Shown one piece after another: positions 1 to 6,407 of a stretch of 13,497 nucleotides of DNA. The DNA lies in the NCBI GenBank assembly GCA_937894935.1, contig CALAYC010000239.1, forward strand, positions 1 to 13,497, written 5' to 3'. The notes below the pieces were generated by a model. That model saw only the letters and a list, made by a program, of their open reading frames with translations, made no database searches and was not told where the DNA came from. Origin of the DNA: an uncultured Verrucomicrobiota bacterium (lineage in GTDB: Bacteria; Verrucomicrobiota; Verrucomicrobiia; Limisphaerales; JADLHS01). How positions within the stretch are numbered: the first letter of the stretch is position 1; each line of letters begins with the position of its first letter. A program made the translations under genes and the position numbers.

Positions 1-1
1 C

Positions 2-832
2 GGTTTGCCGCTGACGATTGATGATTTATCCACGCATTACCTTGCCGGTGGCAACGTGCAGATGGTCGTGCTCGCGCTCATCGCGGCGAAGAAGGCTTCT
101 ATCAATCTTCCGTTCGATCGCGCCTGCGCAATTGATCTCGCCACCAAAGGCACACAGAAAACGGTGCTCGAAGCTGTTAAAACTTCGGTGAATCCGAAAG
201 TCATCGATTGTCCCGCACCGGCGCAGGGTAAATCCACGATTGATGCGGTGGCGAAGGACGGCATTGTCATTCGCGCCAAAGCTCGTGTGACGGTGCGCAC
301 GAATCTCGATCGTTTCGTCGGTGGCGCGACGGAAGAAACGATTATCGCCCGCGTTGGCGAAGGCATTGTCTCCACCATCGGTTCTTCGGAAACGTATAAA
401 GAGGTGCTCGAAAATCCGGATCGCATTTCGAAGACCGTTTTGGACAAGGCGCTCGATAGCAATACGGCGTTCGAAATTCTTTCCATTGATATCGCCGATG
501 TGGACGTTGGCGAAAACGTCGGTGCGAAATTGCAGGCCGAACAGGCTGAAGCGAACAAACTCATCGCCCAGGCGCAAGCGGAAGTCCGCCGCGCTGCCGC
601 GGTGGCTACCGAACAGGAAATGGTTGCGCGGGTGTCCGAAATGCGTGCGCGGGTTGTGGAAGCCGAAGCACGAATTCCGATCGCAATTGCCAACGCATTC
701 GAGAAAGGTCACCTCGGCATCATGGATTATTATCGGCTCAAGAACGTGCAGGCCGATACGACCATGCGCGAGAACATCGGCAATCCGCCGCCCGAACCGC
801 CTTCTCATGGTGCGCCAGGGCAAAAGAAATAA
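2..832 (+). CDS. floA: Flotillin-like protein FloA, 5' end cut off by the window edge
   Basis: Bacterial flotillin that scaffolds functional membrane microdomains; it sits on the inner face of the cytoplasmic membrane and oligomerises. The visible 276 residues cover the SPFH core and the Ala/Glu-rich coiled region. Family signatures seen include HYLAGGNV, SVNPKVI, ETIIARVGEGIVSTIGSS, LSIDIADVDVGENVG and the repeated AEA/EMRARVVEAEA heptad-like stretch, followed by GIMDYYRLKNVQADT and a short Pro-rich tail. FloA proteins are usually about 330 residues and begin with a membrane hairpin of about 50 residues; that part is missing, so the reading frame enters from the left edge and the TTG at position 5 is an internal Leu codon, not a start. 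A gene for a membrane protein follows 17 bases later and an NfeD-like gene lies beyond that, the classic partner of flotillin. Family assignment is very secure; client proteins are unknown. Confidence 0.95.
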   Translation, partial: GLPLTIDDLSTHYLAGGNVQMVVLALIAAKKASINLPFDRACAIDLATKGTQKTVLEAVKTSVNPKVIDCPAPAQGKSTIDAVAKDGIVIRAKARVTVRTNLDRFVGGATEETIIARVGEGIVSTIGSSETYKEVLENPDRISKTVLDKALDSNTAFEILSIDIADVDVGENVGAKLQAEQAEANKLIAQAQAEVRRAAAVATEQEMVARVSEMRARVVEAEARIPIAIANAFEKGHLGIMDYYRLKNVQADTTMRENIGNPPPEPPSHGAPGQKK

Positions 833-849
833 TCGGAAATCGTGAACTG

Positions 850-1452
850 ATGCCATTCTTCGTCGCCAATTTTCTGGAAGGTCCGTGGTTGGTGCTGGTG
901 CTGATTATTACCAGCAGCATCATCAACTGGCTTTCCAAGAAACGTGCCGAGCAGGAACAGGCGCGCGGTGAAAGCGAGGGCACACCGCGTGAGGCTTCCG
1001 AATGGGAAGAGCGTTTACGCCGATTGCTTGGCGAGGAAGAACAACCTGCACCACCTGTCGTCAAACCGCCGCTGGTGCAACGTCCGGCAGCGGGCACGGG
1101 CGCTCCGGTTGCGCCGCCTGGTGCAGCACCGCCGGTGATTCGTCCTGCACAAGCACCTGTCCGTCCGCTGCGACCCGCCACGCCTCCGATGCGTCCAGTG
1201 CAACATGCGCCCACAATTGAAATCGCACCGGAGATCGTTTCAGTAGCGGACAAGGTTGCAGTGCGTGCGGAAGAATCATTACACCGATTTGAACAACGCG
1301 AGCCGGTGTTACCCGCAACTGCGACTAATATTTCACCGGTGCGTGGGCGACGCTCGCCTGCGCTGGGCGTTGCATTGCGTCAGCCGCAGAATGCGCGTCA
1401 GGCATTCGTCGCATCAGTTGTGTTCGGTCCGCCGAAAGCTCTTGAGAGCTGA
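850..1452 (+). CDS. Single-pass membrane protein with Pro-rich linker, unknown function
   Basis: I do not recognise a named family. The 200-residue protein has one predicted membrane helix near the N-terminus (about residues 11-29), then a strongly charged segment (about 30-64, rich in Glu, Arg and Gln, probably a short coiled coil), a Pro/Ala/Val-rich linker (about 66-120), and a less biased C-terminal part that ends in a hydrophobic, possibly conserved tail (RQAFVASVVFGPPKALES, residues 183-200). It starts 17 bases after floA and is followed 89 bases later by an NfeD-like gene on the same strand, so co-transcription is likely. This suggests, by inference only, a membrane-anchored protein that works with the flotillin. 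ATG 850 is the first start after the floA stop and leaves the membrane helix in the right place. Low-complexity content means similarity searches could mislead. Confidence 0.8.
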   Translation: MPFFVANFLEGPWLVLVLIITSSIINWLSKKRAEQEQARGESEGTPREASEWEERLRRLLGEEEQPAPPVVKPPLVQRPAAGTGAPVAPPGAAPPVIRPAQAPVRPLRPATPPMRPVQHAPTIEIAPEIVSVADKVAVRAEESLHRFEQREPVLPATATNISPVRGRRSPALGVALRQPQNARQAFVASVVFGPPKALES

Positions 1453-1477
1453 TGTAGGCGACGTCTTCGATGTCAGA

Positions 1478-1500
1478 ACGGCCTGACACGCGTCAGCCGT
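1478..1500 (+). other. Intergenic hairpin between the 200-residue gene and the NfeD gene
   Basis: A CTGAC/GTCAG stem closes an ACGC loop (1483-1496) and continues outward with four more pairs, ACGG with CCGT, after one bulged C at 1482. No run of T follows, so it is not an intrinsic terminator; it could be an mRNA processing or stability element inside the operon. Seen by eye only. Confidence 0.35.
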
Positions 1501-1541
1501 CGTGAGGAAACAGATCAGTTGAAATAGAGGTTTGGAAGTTT

Positions 1542-1997
1542 ATGACCACTATCATCGTGCTGCTGATTCTTGGAGCAGCGCTGCTGTTCCTGGAAACGTT
1601 TCTGCCGGGAATGATTGCGGGGAGCATCGGGTTCATCTGCCTCCTCATCGCTATCGTGCTTGGTTACCGTCATGAAAATCCTGCCACCGGTAGCATTGTT
1701 CTCGGTGTAGTCATCGGCGGACTTGCTCTGGGAGCCTGGGCGTGGGTGCGTTTTCTGCCTCAAAGTCGCTTTGCGCAACGTTTTGTTTCGCAAGGCGTCG
1801 TTGGCGATCTCGGCGTAGAAAAATCTGAGTTGCTGCATGTCACTGGCACAACGTTGACCGCGTTGCGACCTTCTGGCGTCGCAAAGCTCAATGGGCAGCG
1901 CGTGGATGTCGTTGCGGAAAGCGGCTTCATCGAACGCGGGCGCGAAGTCAAGGTTGTCGCTGTGGAAGGTGCACGCGTTGTGGTGCGATTGGTTTAG
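1542..1997 (+). CDS. Short NfeD-like membrane protein with C-terminal OB-fold domain
   Basis: This is the short form of NfeD (no serine-protease domain), the usual genomic partner of flotillin. It is thought to act with flotillin in the cytoplasmic membrane, perhaps in protein quality control; its biochemical role is not settled. The 151 residues show hydrophobic helices at about 3-19, 24-41 and 50-71, with the family LETFLPG motif between the first two. A soluble OB-fold domain follows (about 83-151), with GVVGDL, TALRPSGVAKLNGQRVDVV, SGFIERGREVKVV and VEGARVVVRLV, which is the canonical NfeD C-terminal pattern. A GAGG at 1527-1530 could serve as a distant ribosome-binding site. The gene is the last of the floA operon; a strong terminator follows 45 bases after the stop. 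In Bacillus the NfeD gene precedes floA, so the order here differs, or a second NfeD gene lies upstream of the window. Confidence 0.88.
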   Translation: MTTIIVLLILGAALLFLETFLPGMIAGSIGFICLLIAIVLGYRHENPATGSIVLGVVIGGLALGAWAWVRFLPQSRFAQRFVSQGVVGDLGVEKSELLHVTGTTLTALRPSGVAKLNGQRVDVVAESGFIERGREVKVVAVEGARVVVRLV

Positions 1998-2041
1998 ACA
2001 ATGTTTGGTGTTCGCCGGAGTTGTCTGCAAAACAAGAAATG

Positions 2042-2078
2042 CGAAAGCGCGAACCGAAGTTCGCGCTTTGCGTTTTTT
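2042..2078. terminator. Bidirectional intrinsic terminator between nfeD-like gene and gnd
   Basis: An 11-bp perfect stem (AAAGCGCGAAC at 2044-2054 with GTTCGCGCTTT at 2059-2069) closes a 4-base loop. On the plus strand it is followed by GCG and six T (2073-2078), a good terminator for the floA operon. Read on the minus strand, the loop becomes C(TTCG)G, the extra-stable tetraloop class, followed by a T-rich stretch (complement of about 2024-2041), which suits the end of gnd, whose stop is 38 bases away. Placement between two convergent genes fits a shared terminator. Confidence 0.85.
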
Positions 2079-2115
2079 GAATCGGAAGAGAACGAATCGT
2101 TCTCGCGAATTTCGC

Positions 2116-3600
2116 TTACACGTTATACGTGCTGCTGCTGGTTGTGCCGCCGCGCCCCGTCCAGTTGGTGTGGAAGAACTCTCCGCGCGGTTTGTCCACG
2201 CGTTCGTAGGTATGTGCGCCGAAGTAATCCCGCTGCGCTTGCAAGAGATTCGCCGGTAACACCGCGCTGCGATATTGATCGTAGAATGCCAGCGCCGTGC
2301 TGAACGCCGGAACGGGAATGCCGCGTTTAGCAGCCGTGGCGACCACGTTGCGCCAGCCCTTCTGCGCATTCTTGATTTCACCACGGAAATAATCGTCGAG
2401 CATCAGATTCATCAGCTTCGGGTTCTTGTCGTAGGCTTCTTTGATCTTACCGAGGAAACGCGACCGGATGATGCAGCCGCCGCGCCACATCAACGCGATG
2501 CCGCCGTAATTCAAGTTCCACTTGTATTCCTTCGCCGCCGCGCGCATCAGCATGTAACCCTGCGCGTAACTGACGATTTTCGATGCGTAAAGCGCCTGCC
2601 GAATGTCTTCGATGAACGCTTTTTTCTTTTCAGCATCGGCCGCAATGCTGCCGAGCAGGGGCCGCGGACCTTTCAATTTTCGCGCGGCTTTGACGCGTTC
2701 ATCTTTCAACGCCGACACACAGCGGGAATAAACCGCTTCCGCCATCAACGTAATCGGGATGCCGAGGTCTTGCGAATTGATCACCGTCCATTTGCCCGTG
2801 CCTTTTTGACCGGCGGTATCGAGAATTTTTTCCACGAGCGGCTGTCCGTCGTCGTCCCTCTTCGCAAAAATGTCGCGCGTGATTTCGATCAAATAGCTAT
2901 CGAGTTCACCCTGATTCCATTCGCTGAAGACCTGATGCAATTCGTCGGCGGTCAAGCCGAGGCCGTTTTTCATGATGTTGTAGGCCTCGCAAATGAGCTG
3001 CATATCGCCATACTCGATGCCGTTGTGAACCATCTTCACATAATGACCTGCGCCCTGTTCGCCGACCCAATCGCAGCACGGCGCTTCGGCGCCAGAGGTG
3101 TCTTTGACCTTGGCGGCAACGGCCTGGAAAATGTCTTTCACATGCGGCCACGCTGCCGGTGAACCGCCGGGCATAATGCTCGGACCGCGACGCGCGCCCT
3201 CTTCGCCGCCGCTGACGCCTGTGCCGATGTAAAGCAGACCTTTGCTCTCCACGTATTTCTGGCGGCGATTCGTGTCTTCAAACAGCGAGTTGCCCCCATC
3301 AATGATGATGTCGCCGGGTTCGAGATGCGGAATCAGTTGTTCGATAAATTCATCCACGGGCTTGCCCGCTTTGACGAGCATCATGACGCGGCGCGGGCGC
3401 TTGAGTTTGGAAACCATTTCCTCGATGGAATGCGCGCCGAGGATCTTTGTGCCTTTGGCTTCGTTGGCGAGAAAGTGATCCACCTTTTCGACGGTGCGAT
3501 TGTAGGCGACGACGGTGAAACCGTGGTCGTTCATGTTGAGAATGAGGTTCTGGCCCATGACGGCCAATCCAATGAGTGCGATATCTCCTTGAGGTTGCAT
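2116..3600 (-). CDS. gnd: 6-phosphogluconate dehydrogenase, decarboxylating
   Basis: Oxidises and decarboxylates 6-phosphogluconate to ribulose 5-phosphate with reduction of NADP+, the third step of the oxidative pentose phosphate pathway, in the cytoplasm. The 494 residues match the long family form (about 470-490). Visible elements are the N-terminal nucleotide-binding motif GLAVMGQNL (11-19), an NRT triad at 34-36 that favours NADP+, the DGGNS loop (101-105), GTGVSGGEEGARRGPSIMPGG-type substrate loop (from 127), and the catalytic pair Lys189 and Glu196 in the KMVHNGIEY segment, with the spacing of the characterised enzymes. The C-terminal tail with DYFGAHTYER and FFHTNW supplies substrate contacts to the partner subunit. 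The ATG at 3600 gives the expected N-terminus. The gene appears alone; no zwf or pgl is adjacent. Convergent with the NfeD-like gene, sharing the terminator at 2042-2078. Confidence 0.97.
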   Translation of the reverse strand: MQPQGDIALIGLAVMGQNLILNMNDHGFTVVAYNRTVEKVDHFLANEAKGTKILGAHSIEEMVSKLKRPRRVMMLVKAGKPVDEFIEQLIPHLEPGDIIIDGGNSLFEDTNRRQKYVESKGLLYIGTGVSGGEEGARRGPSIMPGGSPAAWPHVKDIFQAVAAKVKDTSGAEAPCCDWVGEQGAGHYVKMVHNGIEYGDMQLICEAYNIMKNGLGLTADELHQVFSEWNQGELDSYLIEITRDIFAKRDDDGQPLVEKILDTAGQKGTGKWTVINSQDLGIPITLMAEAVYSRCVSALKDERVKAARKLKGPRPLLGSIAADAEKKKAFIEDIRQALYASKIVSYAQGYMLMRAAAKEYKWNLNYGGIALMWRGGCIIRSRFLGKIKEAYDKNPKLMNLMLDDYFRGEIKNAQKGWRNVVATAAKRGIPVPAFSTALAFYDQYRSAVLPANLLQAQRDYFGAHTYERVDKPRGEFFHTNWTGRGGTTSSSTYNV

Positions 3601-3795
3601 TTTAGTAGTCGTTCGAAAAAATCCGAAATCAGCTGGAACGATACAAAACCCGCGCGGCCTCGCCAGAAGATTTTCCCCGCCTTCGCGGCAAGAACGTTAA
3701 GGAAATGTGAACGAGACGAATTAACGCCGAAATGTGGAACGCGAGGCAACGCGGAGGAAACTTTTAGCGATGGGATCCGTTCGTTCGAAATTCTA

Positions 3796-4062
3796 TTACT
3801 GAATTGGCGTCGGATTGAGCCAAAGGTTGATTTTTTTGAGAAGAATAGGGCTGATTCCCACCGCCATCATGATCAACCAGATAGTGAGAAAAATCAGAAT
3901 CCACGCAATCATTGCGCGGAAATAGTTCTTTTGCGATTCATTCTCGCCCGAGAAAGCCCAAACGACGGTCATGATGATTCCGACGCAAGGGATAGCCATC
4001 ACGAAGATGGCGAACAGCCAGAACCAGAACGAAACGTAATTTTTATTTTTCCCGCTGGCCAT
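3796..4062 (-). CDS. Small two-helix membrane protein, unknown function
   Basis: An 88-residue protein with two long hydrophobic segments (about 9-35 and 46-66) joined by a short polar loop (SGENESQKNYFRA), and a short basic C-terminus (LLKKINLWLNPTPIQ). The layout is that of many small bacterial inner-membrane proteins with no known function. I chose ATG 4062; a GTG five codons upstream at 4077 is in frame and would add MVIQL. No clear ribosome-binding site separates the two. The gene starts about 50 bases downstream of the 166-residue gene on the same strand, so the two probably share a transcript. Between this gene and the gnd start there are 195 bases without a recognised gene. Confidence 0.7.
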   Translation of the reverse strand: MASGKNKNYVSFWFWLFAIFVMAIPCVGIIMTVVWAFSGENESQKNYFRAMIAWILIFLTIWLIMMAVGISPILLKKINLWLNPTPIQ

Positions 4063-4113
4063 GAGTTGAATGACCACTGCCCGTCGTTCTCGTGATTTAG
4101 CTTTTCAGGAAGC

Positions 4114-4614
4114 TTACGCGCCTAACTGTAATCGCGAATCGTTTTCGAGCAACGTCTGGAGATTCGGCCAATTGGCTTCGTTCATCCCGTTGAACGCATT
4201 GAGATAAACGGCGACTGCCTCTTGTGGATGTTTAGTGAGTAGAATATCCACGGCGGCTTTCAGTTTGGCGTCGTCCACGGTGGCAGGGAGGTCTTCGACG
4301 ACACCATTTTCGTTCGGGATATCGAGCGCGTTCAGAAAATCCACGAGCATGGCCTGATGTTTTTTTACCAGCCACGTGCGCAATAACGTTCCGGCGGCGA
4401 CGTCGAGATTCGGTCGCGCCAAAGTCGCGAGCATGGTAGCGTGACGTTCTGTCTTGGCCTGGCGCTCGAGAAAAACGGGGCGCAACTTTCGCGCTTCGGC
4501 CACTGCTTGTAGTACGGCGCGATAAGTGGGTTTTTCCGATTCAAAAACGAAGGCAAGAATCTCATTCGCCAGCGTGGGCGACATGAAACCGATCAATTCG
4601 TAAGACTTAAGCAT
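4114..4614 (-). CDS. Helical soluble protein, unknown function
   Basis: I do not recognise the family. The 166 residues have no signal peptide or membrane segment and are rich in Ala, Leu, Lys and Glu in a pattern that suggests an all-helical fold; two roughly similar halves, each of several helices, are separated by an acidic loop around residues 100-114 (PNENGVVEDLPATVDD). Codon choice and composition resemble the neighbours, which supports a real gene. The start at ATG 4614 could instead be the ATG ten codons later (MSPTLANE). It is divergent from the halogenase-like gene at 4748, sharing a 133-base upstream region, and lies directly ahead of the small membrane protein gene. No function can be inferred from this context. 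Confidence 0.75.
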   Translation of the reverse strand: MLKSYELIGFMSPTLANEILAFVFESEKPTYRAVLQAVAEARKLRPVFLERQAKTERHATMLATLARPNLDVAAGTLLRTWLVKKHQAMLVDFLNALDIPNENGVVEDLPATVDDAKLKAAVDILLTKHPQEAVAVYLNAFNGMNEANWPNLQTLLENDSRLQLGA

Positions 4615-4661
4615 CGTCAGCCTAAAGGTCTAAAGTCCGTTGGCTGCGGTCAAGTCGGCAG

Positions 4662-4691
4662 TTGTTTTTCGGAGCGGGGCGCACGTATTAT
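4662..4691 (+). promoter_or_regulatory. Candidate sigma-70-type promoter for the 4748 gene
   Basis: TTGTTT (4662-4667) and TATTAT (4686-4691) are separated by 18 bases, which places transcription start roughly 50 bases before the ATG at 4748. The -10 box matches the consensus at five of six positions, the -35 box only at its TTG. It lies in the divergent region shared with the 166-residue gene. Suggestive, not proven. Confidence 0.35.
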
Positions 4692-4747
4692 GCGGGACTT
4701 GAAAAAATTTCATTCCGTAGGATGATGCCGCGCCGGAAATTGTCTCC

Positions 4748-6004
4748 ATGGGTCAAACATCTTCCAGCTCAAATCGCAGCGTAGCCATCATCGGCGGCGG
4801 ACCATCCGCATGTACGTTGGCAATTCTCCTCGCCAAAGCAGGTGTTCGCGTCGGTCTCTGGCACAAACCGAAAGCCGCGCCACTCATCGTCGGCGAATCA
4901 CTCGTGCCGGCTGTCATTCCGATGTTGCGAAAGCTCGAACTGGAAGATGAAGTGCGCGAGTTCAGCACATTGAAACCGGGGGCAACGTTTAATCTGACTC
5001 CGGACGTCAGCTTCTCATTCTTTTTCGAAAATCTTCGCGGGTTGCCGCGTTACGCCTACAATGTGCCACGAGACAAATTCGATGAGTTGTTCCTCAAGGC
5101 GGCCAAACAGGCGGGCGTCGCGATTTTTGAATCGCCTGCGGAAATTTTGCCGATGGCCGACGCGGATCGGGTTGAACTCAGTGCTGCGACCTTGAGCGCA
5201 ACGAATGGATTTTTTACGTCGCAACCGGATTTGATTGTGGACGCGACCGGCCGGGTGCGGCTGTTGCCAAAACTTCTCGGCATTAAAAGCCAGGAAGGTC
5301 GTCGCAAGGACACGGCATTGTTCGCGCATGTGGATGCGACGCATTTGAATTACGAAGGACACGTCCACACTACGCGATTAGAGCAGGGTTGGAGCTGGCG
5401 GATTCCATTGCCGGGACGCGTGTCGCTGGGAATGGTTGTGCCCGCGGATTATGCGTCGCAGTTCGGGGCGACTGCGGAAGAGCGTTACGATAATTTGCGA
5501 AAAGCGGAACCATTCCTCCGACTGGTGGCAGGCGAATCGAAGCGACTGACGCCGGTGCTCGAATATACGAATTACCAGTTGGTGTCGGAGCGCATGGTCG
5601 GGCGCAACTGGGTGTTGCTGGGCGACACGGCGGGTTTCATTGATCCGGTTTTTTCCAGTGGTTTGTTCCTCGGCATGAACGGCGGATTTTTGTTGGCGCA
5701 GGCGTTTCTGGATGGTTCCCCCGATGCGTTGCGAAAGTATGAACGCGAGGTGAAGCATCATCTGAAAACGTGGCACGAGATTGTGGACTACTGGTACAAC
5801 GGCCGGTTATTCACGTGCTTCAAGGTCGGCGAGAAACGTCGCGATACACTCTTGGTGAAACTGCTGTTTCCGCACATGAACAAACACATGGGCCGCATCT
5901 TCGGCGGCGCAGCGTCCAAGTCCGCCTACAGCATCGGCTTGCTCCGTTTCGCCATGAAATACGGTCTGGAAGACGAAGATCCGGAACAGTTTCGGGTCAA
6001 ATAA
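4748..6004 (+). CDS. FAD-dependent oxidoreductase of the flavin-dependent halogenase family
   Basis: A cytosolic flavoprotein in the tryptophan/phenol halogenase superfamily, 418 residues. Seen in order: an N-terminal Rossmann motif IIGGGPSACTLA (14-25) in which the third glycine is Ala; VGESLVP (48-54), typical of the halogenase group; K76 within KPGATF, at the place of the lysine that in true halogenases receives hypohalous acid; the WSWRIP hexamer (215-220), which fits the halogenase WxWxIP signature; and the FAD-binding GDTAGFIDPVFSSG (292-305). Known family members use FADH2, O2 and halide, but many relatives with these motifs act as hydroxylases or have no known substrate. The gene is transcribed towards the methyltransferase and second halogenase-like gene, so it belongs to the same locus but to a different transcript. 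The short polar N-terminus (SSSSN) before the Rossmann fold supports the start at 4748. Halogenation activity is inference. Confidence 0.82.
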   Translation: MGQTSSSSNRSVAIIGGGPSACTLAILLAKAGVRVGLWHKPKAAPLIVGESLVPAVIPMLRKLELEDEVREFSTLKPGATFNLTPDVSFSFFFENLRGLPRYAYNVPRDKFDELFLKAAKQAGVAIFESPAEILPMADADRVELSAATLSATNGFFTSQPDLIVDATGRVRLLPKLLGIKSQEGRRKDTALFAHVDATHLNYEGHVHTTRLEQGWSWRIPLPGRVSLGMVVPADYASQFGATAEERYDNLRKAEPFLRLVAGESKRLTPVLEYTNYQLVSERMVGRNWVLLGDTAGFIDPVFSSGLFLGMNGGFLLAQAFLDGSPDALRKYEREVKHHLKTWHEIVDYWYNGRLFTCFKVGEKRRDTLLVKLLFPHMNKHMGRIFGGAASKSAYSIGLLRFAMKYGLEDEDPEQFRVK

Positions 6005-6407
6005 GTCACCGACAGGAATGGTGGAAATTGCGCTGGATGGTCAAAAGTCATTCAGCGGCGAGCAGGTTTCCAATCCATACACATCGGTCGAATCCGCTTC
6101 CAGATTCTCTTCGGTTTCACGGCTAGACGACTTCGCAAATTCAACGCCCACCTCCGCGGTGTCAGTTGTAGTGACAGCAGCGTTTAGGGCTTGTGCTGAT
6201 AACGGTTCAGAAATCACGGTCTTACTGGCTTTCATCTTTTTGTTAGAGCCGCGGCGCAAAAGGAACGTTGAAAATTCACAAAAACTTTTCTGGCCCGCAG
6301 CGAAAACTCGATTTGCAAAATGCAACCGTCGTGCCAGTTGAATGAGAAAGGTCAGGGGTCAACCGCGGCGCGCAAACTTTTCAGTCGCGCTGATGAAGTT
6401 CAGTAGC
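6005..6407. other. 403-base stretch between convergent genes, no certain gene
   Basis: This lies between the stops of the halogenase-like gene (plus) and the methyltransferase gene (minus). I see no convincing intrinsic terminator: a GCGCG/CGCGC pair near 6367-6390 and a TGTCA/TGACA pair near 6164-6180 lack T-runs. Two overlapping small reading frames exist, one on each strand; the minus-strand one is listed separately as the better candidate. Confidence 0.6.
6041..6235 (-). CDS. Possible 64-residue acidic protein
   Basis: From the ATG at 6235 a 64-residue frame runs in the direction of the upstream methyltransferase gene, about 170 bases after its stop. The product would be acidic and low in hydrophobic residues, rich in Thr, Ser, Ala and Glu (for example TTTDTAEVGVEFA and SSSRETEENLEADSTD), with one Cys near the C-terminus (GLETCSPLNDF). 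An A-rich stretch, not a proper Shine-Dalgarno, precedes the ATG. No family is recognised. It may be a small regulatory, carrier-like or modified peptide, or chance coding in a 403-base gap: a plus-strand frame (6018-6341) covers the same bases and looks less protein-like (Arg/Phe-rich end). Low confidence. Confidence 0.3.
   Translation of the reverse strand: MKASKTVISEPLSAQALNAAVTTTDTAEVGVEFAKSSSRETEENLEADSTDVYGLETCSPLNDF

Noticed and set aside
1478..1500. Hairpin as terminator inside the floA operon
   Set aside because: No T-run follows the stem; kept only as a structural element.
1515..2384. Minus-strand reading frame (289 codons) over the NfeD-like gene and the 3' end of gnd
   Set aside because: It crosses a strong terminator and overlaps two well-supported genes; the composition (many Arg, Ser, His) looks non-coding.
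2275..3162. Long plus-strand reading frame (295 codons) opposite gnd
   Set aside because: It lies wholly inside the unmistakable gnd gene, its product is rich in Arg, His and Phe as expected of an antisense shadow, and no family motif is visible.
3609..3790. Direct repeat TCGTTCGAAA at 3609-3618 and 3781-3790 flanking the gap upstream of gnd
   Set aside because: Only 10 bases, no mobile gene or target duplication between the copies; likely chance.
6018..6341. Plus-strand 107-codon frame after the halogenase-like gene
   Set aside because: Starts 13 bases after that stop, but the product has a basic, Phe/Arg-rich second half without any pattern; the opposite-strand 64-codon frame looks more protein-like, though neither is secure.
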